A stretch of DNA of 64,000 nt from Verrucomicrobiaceae bacterium. GTDB taxonomy: Bacteria; Verrucomicrobiota; Verrucomicrobiia; Verrucomicrobiales; Verrucomicrobiaceae. Each line of letters starts with the position of its first letter. Within the stretch, counting starts at the first letter, position 1. The stretch is from NCBI GenBank assembly GCA_027486585.1, contig JAIXOU010000105.1:1-64000 (forward strand), read 5' to 3'. Below the pieces are notes generated by a model that saw nothing but the letters and a program-made list of their open reading frames with translations, did no database searches and was not told where the DNA came from. Of this stretch, positions 1 to 8,162 are shown piece by piece. The translations under genes were made by a program, and so were the position numbers.

Positions 1-360
1 CAAGAGCAGCCCGGTCAAAGGCTCCATCCGCAGCAAGCGCAAGCGCTGCTGCCTCGACCCCGCCTTCAGGACCGAAGCCACCCAACACATTTTCCATGGT
101 TTTGGTGCGTAAGCCCTGGTTAGAGGTAGGTATGCTCCAATCGTCTGCTTGACTGCTGACGTCTTCGTGATTCGTAACCATAATAAGCGCGGAGAAAGAG
201 TTTGGTCTCTCGAATAACTAGCCTAGTGTCATCCTCCGCTCCGTATCTCGCCTGCCGTAGAGTGCCTCTTGAATTTGAGTTGAGTGGTTAAAAAGCAACA
301 CCATGAATGATTCCATAAAAGCTCGTCACTCCCGTGCTGAGTTAACCAAGTCTCTAGTGA
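1..360. other. Gene-poor left edge
   Basis: No convincing complete gene. A plus-strand frame open from the window edge ends at 110-112 after 36 codons and could be the C-terminus of an upstream gene; the opposite strand also has a frame starting at 97 and open to the edge. Neither has a recognisable domain, so I cannot choose. Bases 113-360 show no clear terminator, promoter or RNA. The lipoprotein gene on the minus strand ends at 361. Confidence 0.3.
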
Positions 361-3084
361 TTATTGTCCTGGCGGTGGCTGCTGAGCCGCGCGGCGAGCA
401 GCTTCCTCGGCGGCGGCGCGTTGGGCAGCTTCTTGCTGGGCGCGCATGGCTTCTTCTTGGGCACGACGGGCAGCTTCTTGTTGTTGTTGGCGCATTGCTT
501 CTTGGGCTTCCTGCTGTGCACGCATCGCAGCTTCACGTTGAGCTTCCATGGCGGCTTGGCGCTGACGTTCAGCGGCTTCCTGTTGAGCCTGCATGGCAGC
601 TTCACGTTGAGCTTCCATAGCGGCTTGGCGCTGACGTTCGGCGGCTTCTTGTTGGGCCTGCATAGCGGCTTCGCGTTGAGCTTCCATGGCGGCCTGGCGC
701 TGGCGTTCGGCAGCTTCTTGTTGGGCTTGCATTGCTGCTTCACGCTGAGCTTCCATGGCGGCTAGGCGCTGGCGCTCGACAGCTTCTTGTTGGGCCTGCA
801 TAGCGGCTTCGCGTTGAGCTTCCATGGCGGCTTGGCGCTGACGTTCGGCGGCTTCTTGTTGGGCCTGCATAGCGGCTTCGCGTTGAGCTTCCATGGCGGC
901 TAGGCGCTGGCGTTCGGCAGCTTCTTGCTGGGCTTGCATAACGGCTTCTTTTTGGGCATTCATGGCTGCAGCTTCAGCTTGGCGGCGTGCTTGTTCTTCC
1001 TGAGCGGCTTGTTGGGCTGCCATGGCACTCTCGCGGGCTTTGCCGGCTTCCATTTCGGCGAGTTTACGTTGTTCAGCTTCTTGCTGGGCCGTTTGCATTT
1101 GTTGTTGTTTCAGGGCTTCGGCCTGCATGGCGGCTTCTTTGGCAGCGGCTTCTTGCTGAGCCATGGCGGCTGCTTCAGCCTGTTTGCGGGCTTCGGCTTC
1201 TTGCTGGGCTGCCATCAGAGCAAGCTCCTTGGCTTTTTCTGCCTCGGCCTCCTGCTGCTTCATGATGGTGGCTTGTTCTTCACGCATGGCCAAGGCTTTC
1301 TTTTCCTGCTCGGCGATCTGTTGCTGCATTGCTACAGCTTCGGCCTGCTTTTTGGCGAGTTCTTCCTGTTGAGCCGCCATTTCGGCGGCTTGTTTTTCTT
1401 TGAGTGCGGCGGCTTCTTTTTCGCTCATCTCACTGGCCTGCTTTTCACGCATGGCAGCGTCTTTTTTGGCTTGCTCGGCTAGCTGCTCCTGCATGGCGGT
1501 GGCTTCGGCCTGCTTTTTGGCAAGATTTTCTTGTTGGGCTACCATGGCACTTTCAGCAGCTTTTTGTTCAGCTAGCTGCTTTTCGCGTTCTGCTTGGGCC
1601 TCCTGCATCTGGCGCTCTGCATCTCGGCGGGCTAGGTCAGCTTTGTTGGCCGCGTCTTGAGCAATCTCTAGCTGTGGCATGGCTGGGGCGTCTCCTTTGC
1701 TGCGATCACGGCTTGGGCCGCGACCTAGCACTTCCGCCACAGTTGGTGCTGGGATGGTTGGCTGTGCGGGGGCTTCACGCACTGGTTCCACAATGATCGG
1801 GTCGGTGACGGCGAGAACGGGTTTCGGTTGAGCTTCGGTGGCTTGTTCAGTGATGGCTTTACGTAGGTTATCGCGTTGATCGGCTGGCACTTCGGTCCAG
1901 GCATCGACAACGGTCGGCGCTATGACACGTTCTGCATTGCGAGGGAGTTCAGTCGGGCGATTGGCGCGTCCTGATGGCAGCGGGGCTGCGATGAAACCAT
2001 GATCGCTGTGGCCAGGACGGCGTTCGCCTGGGCGCTCTAAGGTGTGGACGATTTGAATCGGTGCTCGCTCAATACGCTCACCGCAGCGTTTTTCGACCCA
2101 GTCTAGGGCGGGGCCACCACGTTGGACGAAGAGGTTGTTTTGCTGCTGGCGGATCTGGACGATATTGGTGACGTTGATCGTTTGATGGAAAATCTGGGTG
2201 ATGTTGGTGATGGAGAGGCTGACATTCACGTAGCTGGAGCGGCCGAAATTGGTGGCACGGATGAAGGTGTAGCTGGTCGGTGCAATGCCGTAACGGGCAT
2301 CACAATCGTGGCCGATGCTGCCATAACCGACGCTAGGGGGTAGGGGAGCCCAGCCGACGGAATCACTGCCGTAGCGCCAAGAAACCCATGAGGGTGCCCA
2401 TTGACGACCTGGAATCCAAACCCAGCCGTGACGGGCGATGCGGGTCCAGCGGCCGTAGTGATAGCAGGCCCAGCCAAAAGGTTCGTTTGAATCCCAAGCC
2501 CAACCCTGAGAGGTAGAGACCCAGCGTCCATCGACGTAAGGCCGCCATGAAGAACGTGAACCAATACGGGGGCTGAAGGCGTAGCCGTAGCCATCCACAT
2601 TCAGCCAGCGTCCATGAGGATTGAGGGAATCATAAAACATGGAGTAGTCGGCAGACGGGTCCACCCATGGACGGGAGGGGACGGATGGCGAGATCTGTGG
2701 CGGCACGTAAGGTGGCTGATAGGGCTGGCTGACGGCAGGTGGCGTGTAGCGGTTGCTGGCCAGTTGATCTCGCAGGTCTTCACTTTTTTTGCGTGCCGAG
2801 GCTGCATCGGTCATGAGTTTTTGGTTTTCGGCAGCAATCGCATCCAGCTTTGCCCTGAGGTCCGCATTTTCCTTGTCCTTGATGCTGAGCTCCAAGTCGG
2901 CGAGCTGCTTTTGCAGGGCTTCACTACGGCTTTGCATGTCGGCAGCTTGTTGCTCATAAGCAGCGCGGGTTGCCTCCATCTGCCGACGTGCTTCATCATC
3001 AGTGGCTGTATTGGCAGCTGGTTTACAAGCAGATAGGCCTAGGGCTAAGGCGCTAACGAGCTGGAGGTAGTGGCTTGTTTTCAT
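361..3084 (-). CDS. DUF6600-type tryptophan-rich lipoprotein with repetitive coiled-coil tail
   Basis: 907 residues. The N-terminus is a lipoprotein signal with lipobox LSAC (Cys20). A short coiled coil follows (about 25-105), then a Pro-rich linker. A Trp/Tyr/Gly-rich domain (about 140-260) with repeated W-x-W and GW motifs matches the DUF6600/YXWGXW style. From about 450 to 890 the protein is a continuous Ala/Gln/Glu/Arg helix carrying six near-identical 23-residue units. I infer an envelope-anchored protein with a long rod, reminiscent of TolA in composition only; function is unknown. It is divergent from nadA; the 122-bp gap between them contains a 6-bp inverted repeat at 3106-3123. The ATG at 3084 fits the signal peptide. 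Confidence 0.75.
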   Translation of the reverse strand: MKTSHYLQLVSALALGLSACKPAANTATDDEARRQMEATRAAYEQQAADMQSRSEALQKQLADLELSIKDKENADLRAKLDAIAAENQKLMTDAASARKKSEDLRDQLASNRYTPPAVSQPYQPPYVPPQISPSVPSRPWVDPSADYSMFYDSLNPHGRWLNVDGYGYAFSPRIGSRSSWRPYVDGRWVSTSQGWAWDSNEPFGWACYHYGRWTRIARHGWVWIPGRQWAPSWVSWRYGSDSVGWAPLPPSVGYGSIGHDCDARYGIAPTSYTFIRATNFGRSSYVNVSLSITNITQIFHQTINVTNIVQIRQQQNNLFVQRGGPALDWVEKRCGERIERAPIQIVHTLERPGERRPGHSDHGFIAAPLPSGRANRPTELPRNAERVIAPTVVDAWTEVPADQRDNLRKAITEQATEAQPKPVLAVTDPIIVEPVREAPAQPTIPAPTVAEVLGRGPSRDRSKGDAPAMPQLEIAQDAANKADLARRDAERQMQEAQAEREKQLAEQKAAESAMVAQQENLAKKQAEATAMQEQLAEQAKKDAAMREKQASEMSEKEAAALKEKQAAEMAAQQEELAKKQAEAVAMQQQIAEQEKKALAMREEQATIMKQQEAEAEKAKELALMAAQQEAEARKQAEAAAMAQQEAAAKEAAMQAEALKQQQMQTAQQEAEQRKLAEMEAGKARESAMAAQQAAQEEQARRQAEAAAMNAQKEAVMQAQQEAAERQRLAAMEAQREAAMQAQQEAAERQRQAAMEAQREAAMQAQQEAVERQRLAAMEAQREAAMQAQQEAAERQRQAAMEAQREAAMQAQQEAAERQRQAAMEAQREAAMQAQQEAAERQRQAAMEAQREAAMRAQQEAQEAMRQQQQEAARRAQEEAMRAQQEAAQRAAAEEAARRAAQQPPPGQ
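541..954. repeat. 69-bp tandem repeat, six copies
   Basis: Units begin at 541, 610, 679, 748, 817 and 886, exactly 69 bp apart, with a more degenerate unit beyond 954. They encode 23-residue units of the lipoprotein tail. Copies differ by a few, mostly silent, bases. Copy number is likely to vary between strains through slippage or recombination; that is inference. Confidence 0.9.
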
Positions 3085-3206
3085 ATTGATTTAAAGTGCG
3101 GACCGTGACTCAGACGAGAGTCAGGGCAGGGTTGTTCATCGGCAAGAGATAAAATGTGCAGCGTATTGTCTCTTGAGGGGGCGCAAGTCTCCGCTAAAGC
3201 TTCCCG

Positions 3207-4148
3207 ATGGTCGCAACCGCCACACCCAGCCTTATTGAAGATATCCGCCGCCTGAAACAGGAGCGCAATGCGCTCATTCTCGCGCACAACTACCAAACTC
3301 GGGACATTCAGGAGATCGCAGATTTTGTGGGGGATTCCTTGGGGCTAGCTTACAAAGCCAAAGAAACACAGGCAGATGTGATCGCTTTTTGCGGTGTGCA
3401 TTTCATGGCCGAGACAGCAAAAATCGTCAATCCGACGAAGACGGTGATTTTGCCTGATCGGGATGCGGGTTGTTCCTTGGAGCAAAGCTGCCCTGGGCCG
3501 CAGTTGGAGTCTTTCCTGAAAGCGAATGCAGAGAAGAATTATTATGTGATCGCTTACATCAATTGCAGCGGTCATGTGAAGGCGCTGAGCGACTGCATCT
3601 GCACGAGTGGCAATGCGGTCAAAATCGTGGAAGCCGCCCCGAAAGACCGTCCGATCCTTTTCGTGCCGGATCAGAATCTGGGCTCATGGGTGATGGAGCA
3701 GACAGGCCGGAAGATGGATCTTTGGAAGGGCTCCTGCTATGTGCATGTGGAGTTCACCCGTGACAGCATTCAGGCGATTAAAGACGAGTATCCTGATGCG
3801 AAAGTCGTGGCTCATCCAGAGTGTACCTATGCGGTGCGGATGCTGGCAGATGAAGTTTGTTCCACGGAAAAAATGGTGGGTTACTGCAAAAACAGCGCCT
3901 CAAATACCTTCATCATCGTGACGGAAAGTGGGATGTTGCACCGACTGGAGCGGGAGGTGCCAAACAAGCGGTTCATTCCAGGGCCGACAGGTCACTGCGC
4001 CTGTGCGGATTGCCGTTACATGAAGCTGAATACCCTGCAAAAGCTGCGCGATGCACTTAGAGATCTGACGCCGCAGGTGGAGATGCCAGAAGATCTGCGT
4101 GCTCGGGCTGAAAAGCCGATCTTGCGTATGCTGGAGCTGAGTCGGTAG
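3207..4148 (+). CDS. nadA: Quinolinate synthase NadA
   Basis: 313 residues, normal length. Condenses iminoaspartate with dihydroxyacetone phosphate to quinolinate in de novo NAD synthesis, using a [4Fe-4S] cluster. The three family cysteine sites are visible: CTSGNA (Cys132), HPEC (Cys206) and CADC near 266-269 before RYMKLNTL. HFMAETAK and PDRDAGCSLEQ are also characteristic. NadB and NadC are not in the window. The gene is monocistronic, ending at a hairpin terminator shared with a convergent small gene. The ATG at 3207 is taken because the protein begins normally with helix 1 soon after; no strong ribosome binding site decides it. Confidence 0.96.
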   Translation: MVATATPSLIEDIRRLKQERNALILAHNYQTRDIQEIADFVGDSLGLAYKAKETQADVIAFCGVHFMAETAKIVNPTKTVILPDRDAGCSLEQSCPGPQLESFLKANAEKNYYVIAYINCSGHVKALSDCICTSGNAVKIVEAAPKDRPILFVPDQNLGSWVMEQTGRKMDLWKGSCYVHVEFTRDSIQAIKDEYPDAKVVAHPECTYAVRMLADEVCSTEKMVGYCKNSASNTFIIVTESGMLHRLEREVPNKRFIPGPTGHCACADCRYMKLNTLQKLRDALRDLTPQVEMPEDLRARAEKPILRMLELSR

Positions 4149-4170
4149 ATTCTGAGTAGATACTAAATAA

Positions 4171-4212
4171 AACCGCCGCCACCTGAGATCCAGATGACGG
4201 CGGTTATTGTTT
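4171..4212. terminator. Terminator between nadA and the small Cys-rich gene
   Basis: An 8-bp perfect inverted repeat (AACCGCCG at 4171-4178, CGGCGGTT at 4198-4205) followed by a T-rich stretch on the plus strand (ATTGTTTT). On the minus strand the hairpin is followed by TTTATTTAG, so it may work in both directions. Confidence 0.7.
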
Positions 4213-4240
4213 TCAAGCACTGAGGTGCTCGATTGGCGGC

Positions 4241-4405
4241 TTACTTCTTCTCTTTGCAGCAATCTTTGCCGCAGGTTTTGCCGGCGTCTTTACAGCACTC
4301 GGCGCAGGATTTGCCTTTGTCAGAGCAGCATTTGCTACAGGCTTCACCTGAGAAGGCAGAGGTGGAAAGGGCAGCGAGGGTGAGGATAGATAGAATCGTT
4401 TTCAT
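4241..4405 (-). CDS. Small secreted cysteine-rich protein (54 aa)
   Basis: Encodes 54 residues: a signal peptide (MKTILSILTLAALSTSAFSG) and a mature chain of about 34 residues with nine cysteines in three modules, CSKCC (23-27), CAECC (34-38) and CGKDCC (45-50), separated by Lys/Asp/Gly-rich six-residue spacers. The regular spacing and the signal peptide argue strongly for a real gene although it is short. The arrangement suggests metal (copper, zinc) binding or a disulfide-tight peptide; function is inference. It lies 170 bp downstream of another exported Cys-containing protein on the same strand and ends against the nadA terminator. Confidence 0.8.
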   Translation of the reverse strand: MKTILSILTLAALSTSAFSGEACSKCCSDKGKSCAECCKDAGKTCGKDCCKEKK

Positions 4406-4575
4406 GGTCTTTGATATTTTGAATTTGAATTGAGTTTAGTTACTTTAAGCCATTTAACATGAAGGAGTTGGCCTGCCCATAGGCGTGGTGAGAGACGCGC
4501 CACAATGGCGGACTGAGGTGCTCTTTCGCACGGACAATTTCGTCGCTGACTGCCAGGGCGGTTCGCCTGTCCGAC

Positions 4576-4965
4576 TCAAATGAGCAGAGCGCTGTGCAGG
4601 TAATACAGAGGGACCTGCAAACGTGGCGGTCCGTGATTTTTGATGAACTGGCTATGGCTCAGTTCGTGACCCGTTTCGGGTAAAAAGCTCTCCTCGGCAC
4701 GCTGCCACAGCCATGGCTGTAAATCGACCAAGACCAGTCGGGGTGTGGCAGTCGTGTCAGGGGAAAGGTTTCGTTCAAGAGTGCCCTGGCAGCAGGGCAT
4801 GTCAGATTGATGCGTCGGCTGATTCGCAGGTTTGTCCTCAGGAAGCAGGAACTTGTGACAGGCCATGCATGACCCTGTTTCCTCTTTTGCCTGAGCTACG
4901 CCACACAAGCACATGGGGACTGCCATAAGCAGAGCCATGAGGAACTGAGTGAGCCGAGCAAGCAT
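4576..4965 (-). CDS. Exported hypothetical protein with CxxCH motif
   Basis: 129 residues with a signal peptide (1-26, ending AQA). The mature N-terminus has CMACH (Cys33, Cys36, His37), which fits covalent haem attachment or metal binding, and a CC pair at 58-59. The C-terminal half has no recognisable domain. It is too short and lacks the usual distal ligand pattern of a normal class I cytochrome c, so metal handling is as plausible as haem binding. It is probably co-transcribed with the 54-residue Cys-rich gene. Confidence 0.6.
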   Translation of the reverse strand: MLARLTQFLMALLMAVPMCLCGVAQAKEETGSCMACHKFLLPEDKPANQPTHQSDMPCCQGTLERNLSPDTTATPRLVLVDLQPWLWQRAEESFLPETGHELSHSQFIKNHGPPRLQVPLYYLHSALLI

Positions 4966-5022
4966 AACGAGATATTAGTAAACGGTGACACTTTCATCGT
5001 TCAATCAGATGAAAAGATTTTT

Positions 5023-5913
5023 TCAGGCTCGCGGATGAAACTGGCGATGGACCTGTTTCAGCCGCTTCTGATCTACATGCGTGTAAATCTGGGTCGTCGA
5101 GATGTCGGCGTGCCCTAGCATTTCTTGGATCACACGCAGATCAGCCCCATTATTCAGCAGATGCGTGGCAAAGCTGTGTCGGAGTAAGTGAGGGTGGACG
5201 CGATTCTCAAGTCCGGCCGTTTTGGCCCGTTCCTGAACGATTTGATAAACGCGCATCCGAGTCAGCGCGGTGCCGCGGATGGAGAGAAAGATGTGACTTT
5301 GAGTCTTTTTGCCGACCAATTCAGGCCGTCCATGATCTAGATAAGCTTGCAGGGCATCGCGAGCCGCACCGCCGACGGGTGAAAGTCTTGTTTTATTGCC
5401 TTTCCCAGTCACTCGGATCCAGCCTTCTTCGAGACTGAGATTTTCTAATCGCGCGTTGACTAGCTCGGATAGGCGCAGGCCGCTGGCATAAAAGAGTTCT
5501 AAAATGGCTCGGTCACGGCGATCGAGGGCGCTGTTTCCAGTGATCGACTCAACAAGCGTCCGTGCATCCTGCTCATTCAGCGTATCCGGCAGATGCTTTT
5601 CTTGGCGCGGAGGGAGGATGGGTTCAGCAGGATCACCGACACGCTTGCCGCGGGCGGCTAACCAGCGGAAGAAAATCTTCAGGGCCACCAGCTCAATGCG
5701 AGCGCTGGAGGCTGCAATGCCGTCACGCTTCCGGCGGGCGAGGTAGTCTGAGAGCGTTAGAGTCGTCACGGCGGCCACGTCTTCGAGCTTTTGATCTTCT
5801 TTACTCCAAGAGGCAAAAGCCTCTAAAACACCACGGACCAGGATCTGGTAATTGGTGGACAGGCCTCGTTCGGTAGCGAGGTGTAGGATGAAGCTGTCGA
5901 TGGCGTCTAGCAC
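5023..5913 (-). CDS. xerD: Tyrosine recombinase XerC/XerD
   Basis: 296 residues, the length of a chromosome-dimer resolvase. The N-terminal SAM-like core-binding domain covers about 1-100 and the catalytic domain 110-290. All catalytic residues are visible: Arg147 (GLRLSEL), Lys171 (GKGNK), His242 and Arg245 (HLLRH), His268 (LGHADI) and Tyr277 (IYTHV). Most likely resolves chromosome dimers at dif, though XerC versus XerD cannot be decided from this sequence alone. It stands alone, divergent from the cytochrome gene; no phage genes surround it, which argues against a phage integrase. Confidence 0.9.
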   Translation of the reverse strand: MLDAIDSFILHLATERGLSTNYQILVRGVLEAFASWSKEDQKLEDVAAVTTLTLSDYLARRKRDGIAASSARIELVALKIFFRWLAARGKRVGDPAEPILPPRQEKHLPDTLNEQDARTLVESITGNSALDRRDRAILELFYASGLRLSELVNARLENLSLEEGWIRVTGKGNKTRLSPVGGAARDALQAYLDHGRPELVGKKTQSHIFLSIRGTALTRMRVYQIVQERAKTAGLENRVHPHLLRHSFATHLLNNGADLRVIQEMLGHADISTTQIYTHVDQKRLKQVHRQFHPRA

Positions 5914-6012
5914 GGTGGAGATATTGGGCTATGCTGGACCGAGCGCAAAGAAGGATGTGAAAAAGACAAAATCTAAGGCGATGGTGAGTTGCACGTTTGA
6001 TTGACACCCCTC

Positions 6013-6573
6013 ATGAAAGTTTTCACAGCTCTTCTTCTCACTACCAGCAGCACTTTAGCGGCTGATTTTAAAAAAGACATCCAACCTATTTTGGAAAAGC
6101 ATTGCTATGAATGTCACAGTGAAAAGGCGGGAAAAAAGAAGGCTGGTTATGTCTTTGATGATCTAGAGACGTTTCAAAAAGACATCAATCCAAAAGGGGC
6201 AATCGTGCCTGGGAATCCTGCTGAAAGTCATCTGTTTATCGTCGTGGCAGACGCAGAGCATGAGGCGCATATGCCGCCAAAGGACAATCTTTCCAGTCGT
6301 GAAATAGAAACGATGCGGGAGTGGATTACTGAGGGGGCCGGCTTAACCAAGGATGCTCCCAAAATGACTCCGACAGCGGGCTTGGCCAAAAAAGATCTGC
6401 CGCCGATTATGACCTGGACCAATTTTGAAGGGAAGAAGATCAAGGCTGGTTTTGTGCGCCTGGAAGGTGAAAACGTCATCCTTCGCATGCCCGCCAACGC
6501 ACAAGAAGTTCCCTATGCGATGAGCAAGCTGGATGCCGCGAGTCAGCAGCAGGCAAAGGATAGCGCGCAGTAA
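6013..6573 (+). CDS. Secreted cytochrome c domain plus SHD1 domain protein
   Basis: 186 residues. Signal peptide (1-17, STLAA), then a Planctomycete-type cytochrome c domain with CYECH (Cys31, Cys34, His35) and a possible distal Met87 in HMPPKD. The C-terminal part (about 130-175) matches the SLA1-homology SHD1 fold: TWTNFEGKKI, AGFVRLEGENVIL and VPYAMSKLDAASQQQ. The ATG at 6013 is preferred over the in-frame TTG at 6001 because it starts directly at the signal peptide. In Planctomycetes and Verrucomicrobia such domains normally sit in much larger PSCyt proteins; this is a minimal version. Probably periplasmic electron transfer; partner unknown. Confidence 0.8.
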   Translation: MKVFTALLLTTSSTLAADFKKDIQPILEKHCYECHSEKAGKKKAGYVFDDLETFQKDINPKGAIVPGNPAESHLFIVVADAEHEAHMPPKDNLSSREIETMREWITEGAGLTKDAPKMTPTAGLAKKDLPPIMTWTNFEGKKIKAGFVRLEGENVILRMPANAQEVPYAMSKLDAASQQQAKDSAQ

Positions 6574-6598
6574 TAGGCTGCTTGCGATTCTCTCCCAA

Positions 6599-8074
6599 TT
6601 AGAAATCTAGGAAGATCTCTGCGCGGCGATTTTTTGATCGACCACTCGGATCGTCAGTGCCATCGGCCTTTTGGTTGGGGCTCAGAGGCTGAGCTTTACC
6701 CAGGGCAGTGGTGATCACTTGAGCTTCAGGGACACCGAGTGCCACTAACTGGACCTTGACGGTTTCTGCACGCGCACGAGACAGATTTAGATTGTAGTCA
6801 TCGGTGCCTTTATCGTCCGTGTGACCAGCGATTTTGAGCTTTTTGTTGGGATCCGATTTTAAGAGCCCAGCAACGATGTCCAACTGCTTTTGAGCGCGAG
6901 GATGCAGCGTTGCCTGATCGTATTCAAAATAGAGTGCTAGGGACTCGCCGCCAGTTGGGTTCGTGATGATGGGAGTGTAGGGAACACCCATTTTCGATGC
7001 AGAGGCGGCAAAGGAGCCTAAAATTTCTGAGAGATTCAGTCCGACGACACGCCAAGGCTGATCCACGTTAGGCCGCTGAAGTTCCAGCCCAAATTCAGTC
7101 GTCTGTTGGAGCACCTGAGATTGCACTTGGGCGACGACCCAGGAGACTTCTGGATTGGCGACGGTGATGATGAGAGGCTTGGTCGGTTTAAACTCATACT
7201 GGCCTTCCTCAAAGACGATGCAAAGACCGGCGAGGCGTTCGGCAGGCACTTTTTTCTCATCCACCATTTTCCGAGCTGTGGCGAAATCATGCGTGAGCAG
7301 AGCCCGGACGAAGTCGCTGCCAAAAGTGAGAGCATCGACCCCCTCCGCAACGGCAAACAAAGACTTTGGTTTCACGGCCATTGCAGTATCTGCAGGTGGA
7401 GCAGCAGGCCCGCCCTGCGTTGAATTGGCGGCCATGGCTGGTGGTGCAGCGGCGGGAAGGATGGAGGCTACCTCCTTCGGCAATTCCAGACGAGTGATCT
7501 TCCAGCCCATGCGTTCGTCACGCTCTAGATCCATTTGTAGTCTCAAGGTCTCGGGTTTTCCTGGCAGAGTGAATGGAATGGCGACCCGTGTTTTGTTTTC
7601 CACCATGCCGAGGAGTTCCACCTGGTCTTCTGGGCCGACTTTGGCACCCATGGTTTTCATGAGTTTCTCAAACATGGCGGCTGCGGATGTCGCCTGTGCT
7701 GGATCAGCTGCAGCAGCCATGCTGCCGACGCGGGAGAAATCACCTGTTGCTAAACTCCGTGCCATTTCTTTGGCCAGATCTAGCGGACGGGCAAAGCCAA
7801 AGCTGGGAGCTGGGGTAGGAGGAGGAGTAACCGGTGGCACTGCGGGTGTAACCGGTGGGGGTATCATTGCTGCTGGCTTAGCAGGGTTGACTTCTGGCGT
7901 CTGGATAAGTTCGGCACTGGTCAGCTCATCTTTCTTTTCGAGCTTTGGGCGGGTGTAGAAGAAGAAAACAAGCGCGCTGATGATGAGCGCTAGCACAATG
8001 ATGATAATGGGTGCAGCTCCGCCGTGGGTCAGCCGACGTGAATTTAGACGGAGATTAGAAAGGGGTGTTTTCAT
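6599..8074 (-). CDS. OmpA-family protein with N-terminal membrane anchor
   Basis: 491 residues. Cytoplasmic N-terminus, one transmembrane helix (about 20-40), a Pro-rich linker, two regions resembling repeated NTF2/DUF4878-like folds (about 95-210 and 235-345; inference), then a C-terminal OmpA peptidoglycan-binding domain (about 375-491) with FEYDQATL, GHTDDKGTDDYN, LSRARAETV and NRRAEI. Likely bridges inner membrane and peptidoglycan. It is the last gene of the minus-strand exopolysaccharide series, 88 bp behind the previous gene. Confidence 0.85.
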   Translation of the reverse strand: MKTPLSNLRLNSRRLTHGGAAPIIIIVLALIISALVFFFYTRPKLEKKDELTSAELIQTPEVNPAKPAAMIPPPVTPAVPPVTPPPTPAPSFGFARPLDLAKEMARSLATGDFSRVGSMAAAADPAQATSAAAMFEKLMKTMGAKVGPEDQVELLGMVENKTRVAIPFTLPGKPETLRLQMDLERDERMGWKITRLELPKEVASILPAAAPPAMAANSTQGGPAAPPADTAMAVKPKSLFAVAEGVDALTFGSDFVRALLTHDFATARKMVDEKKVPAERLAGLCIVFEEGQYEFKPTKPLIITVANPEVSWVVAQVQSQVLQQTTEFGLELQRPNVDQPWRVVGLNLSEILGSFAASASKMGVPYTPIITNPTGGESLALYFEYDQATLHPRAQKQLDIVAGLLKSDPNKKLKIAGHTDDKGTDDYNLNLSRARAETVKVQLVALGVPEAQVITTALGKAQPLSPNQKADGTDDPSGRSKNRRAEIFLDF

Positions 8075-8162
8075 AGCGGTGCTGCCACAGTCAGCAGCAT
8101 TTACGATGCCACGCCGCCGATTTGCAGCAAGACGGTTTTTTCATCTTTCGGTTAGCGCGAGT

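Noticed and set aside
541-954. CRISPR-like array
   Set aside because: The 69-bp units are contiguous coding repeats without unique spacers.
364-1482. Long plus-strand frames opposite the lipoprotein tail
   Set aside because: They are shadows of the repetitive Ala/Gln/Glu coding repeat and give low-complexity Leu/Gly/Phe peptides without starts or domains.
268-4438. Shared TTGAATTTGRRTTGAGT-like segment at about 269 and 4422
   Set aside because: A roughly 17-bp AT-rich similarity with no further extension; probably chance.
5023-5913. Phage or island integrase
   Set aside because: Length and motifs fit a housekeeping Xer recombinase; no attachment repeats, tRNA or phage genes adjoin it.
7155-7958. 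267-codon plus-strand frame opposite the OmpA gene
   Set aside because: Composition is Ser/Ala/Arg/Gly-rich shadow sequence and no homologous feature is visible.
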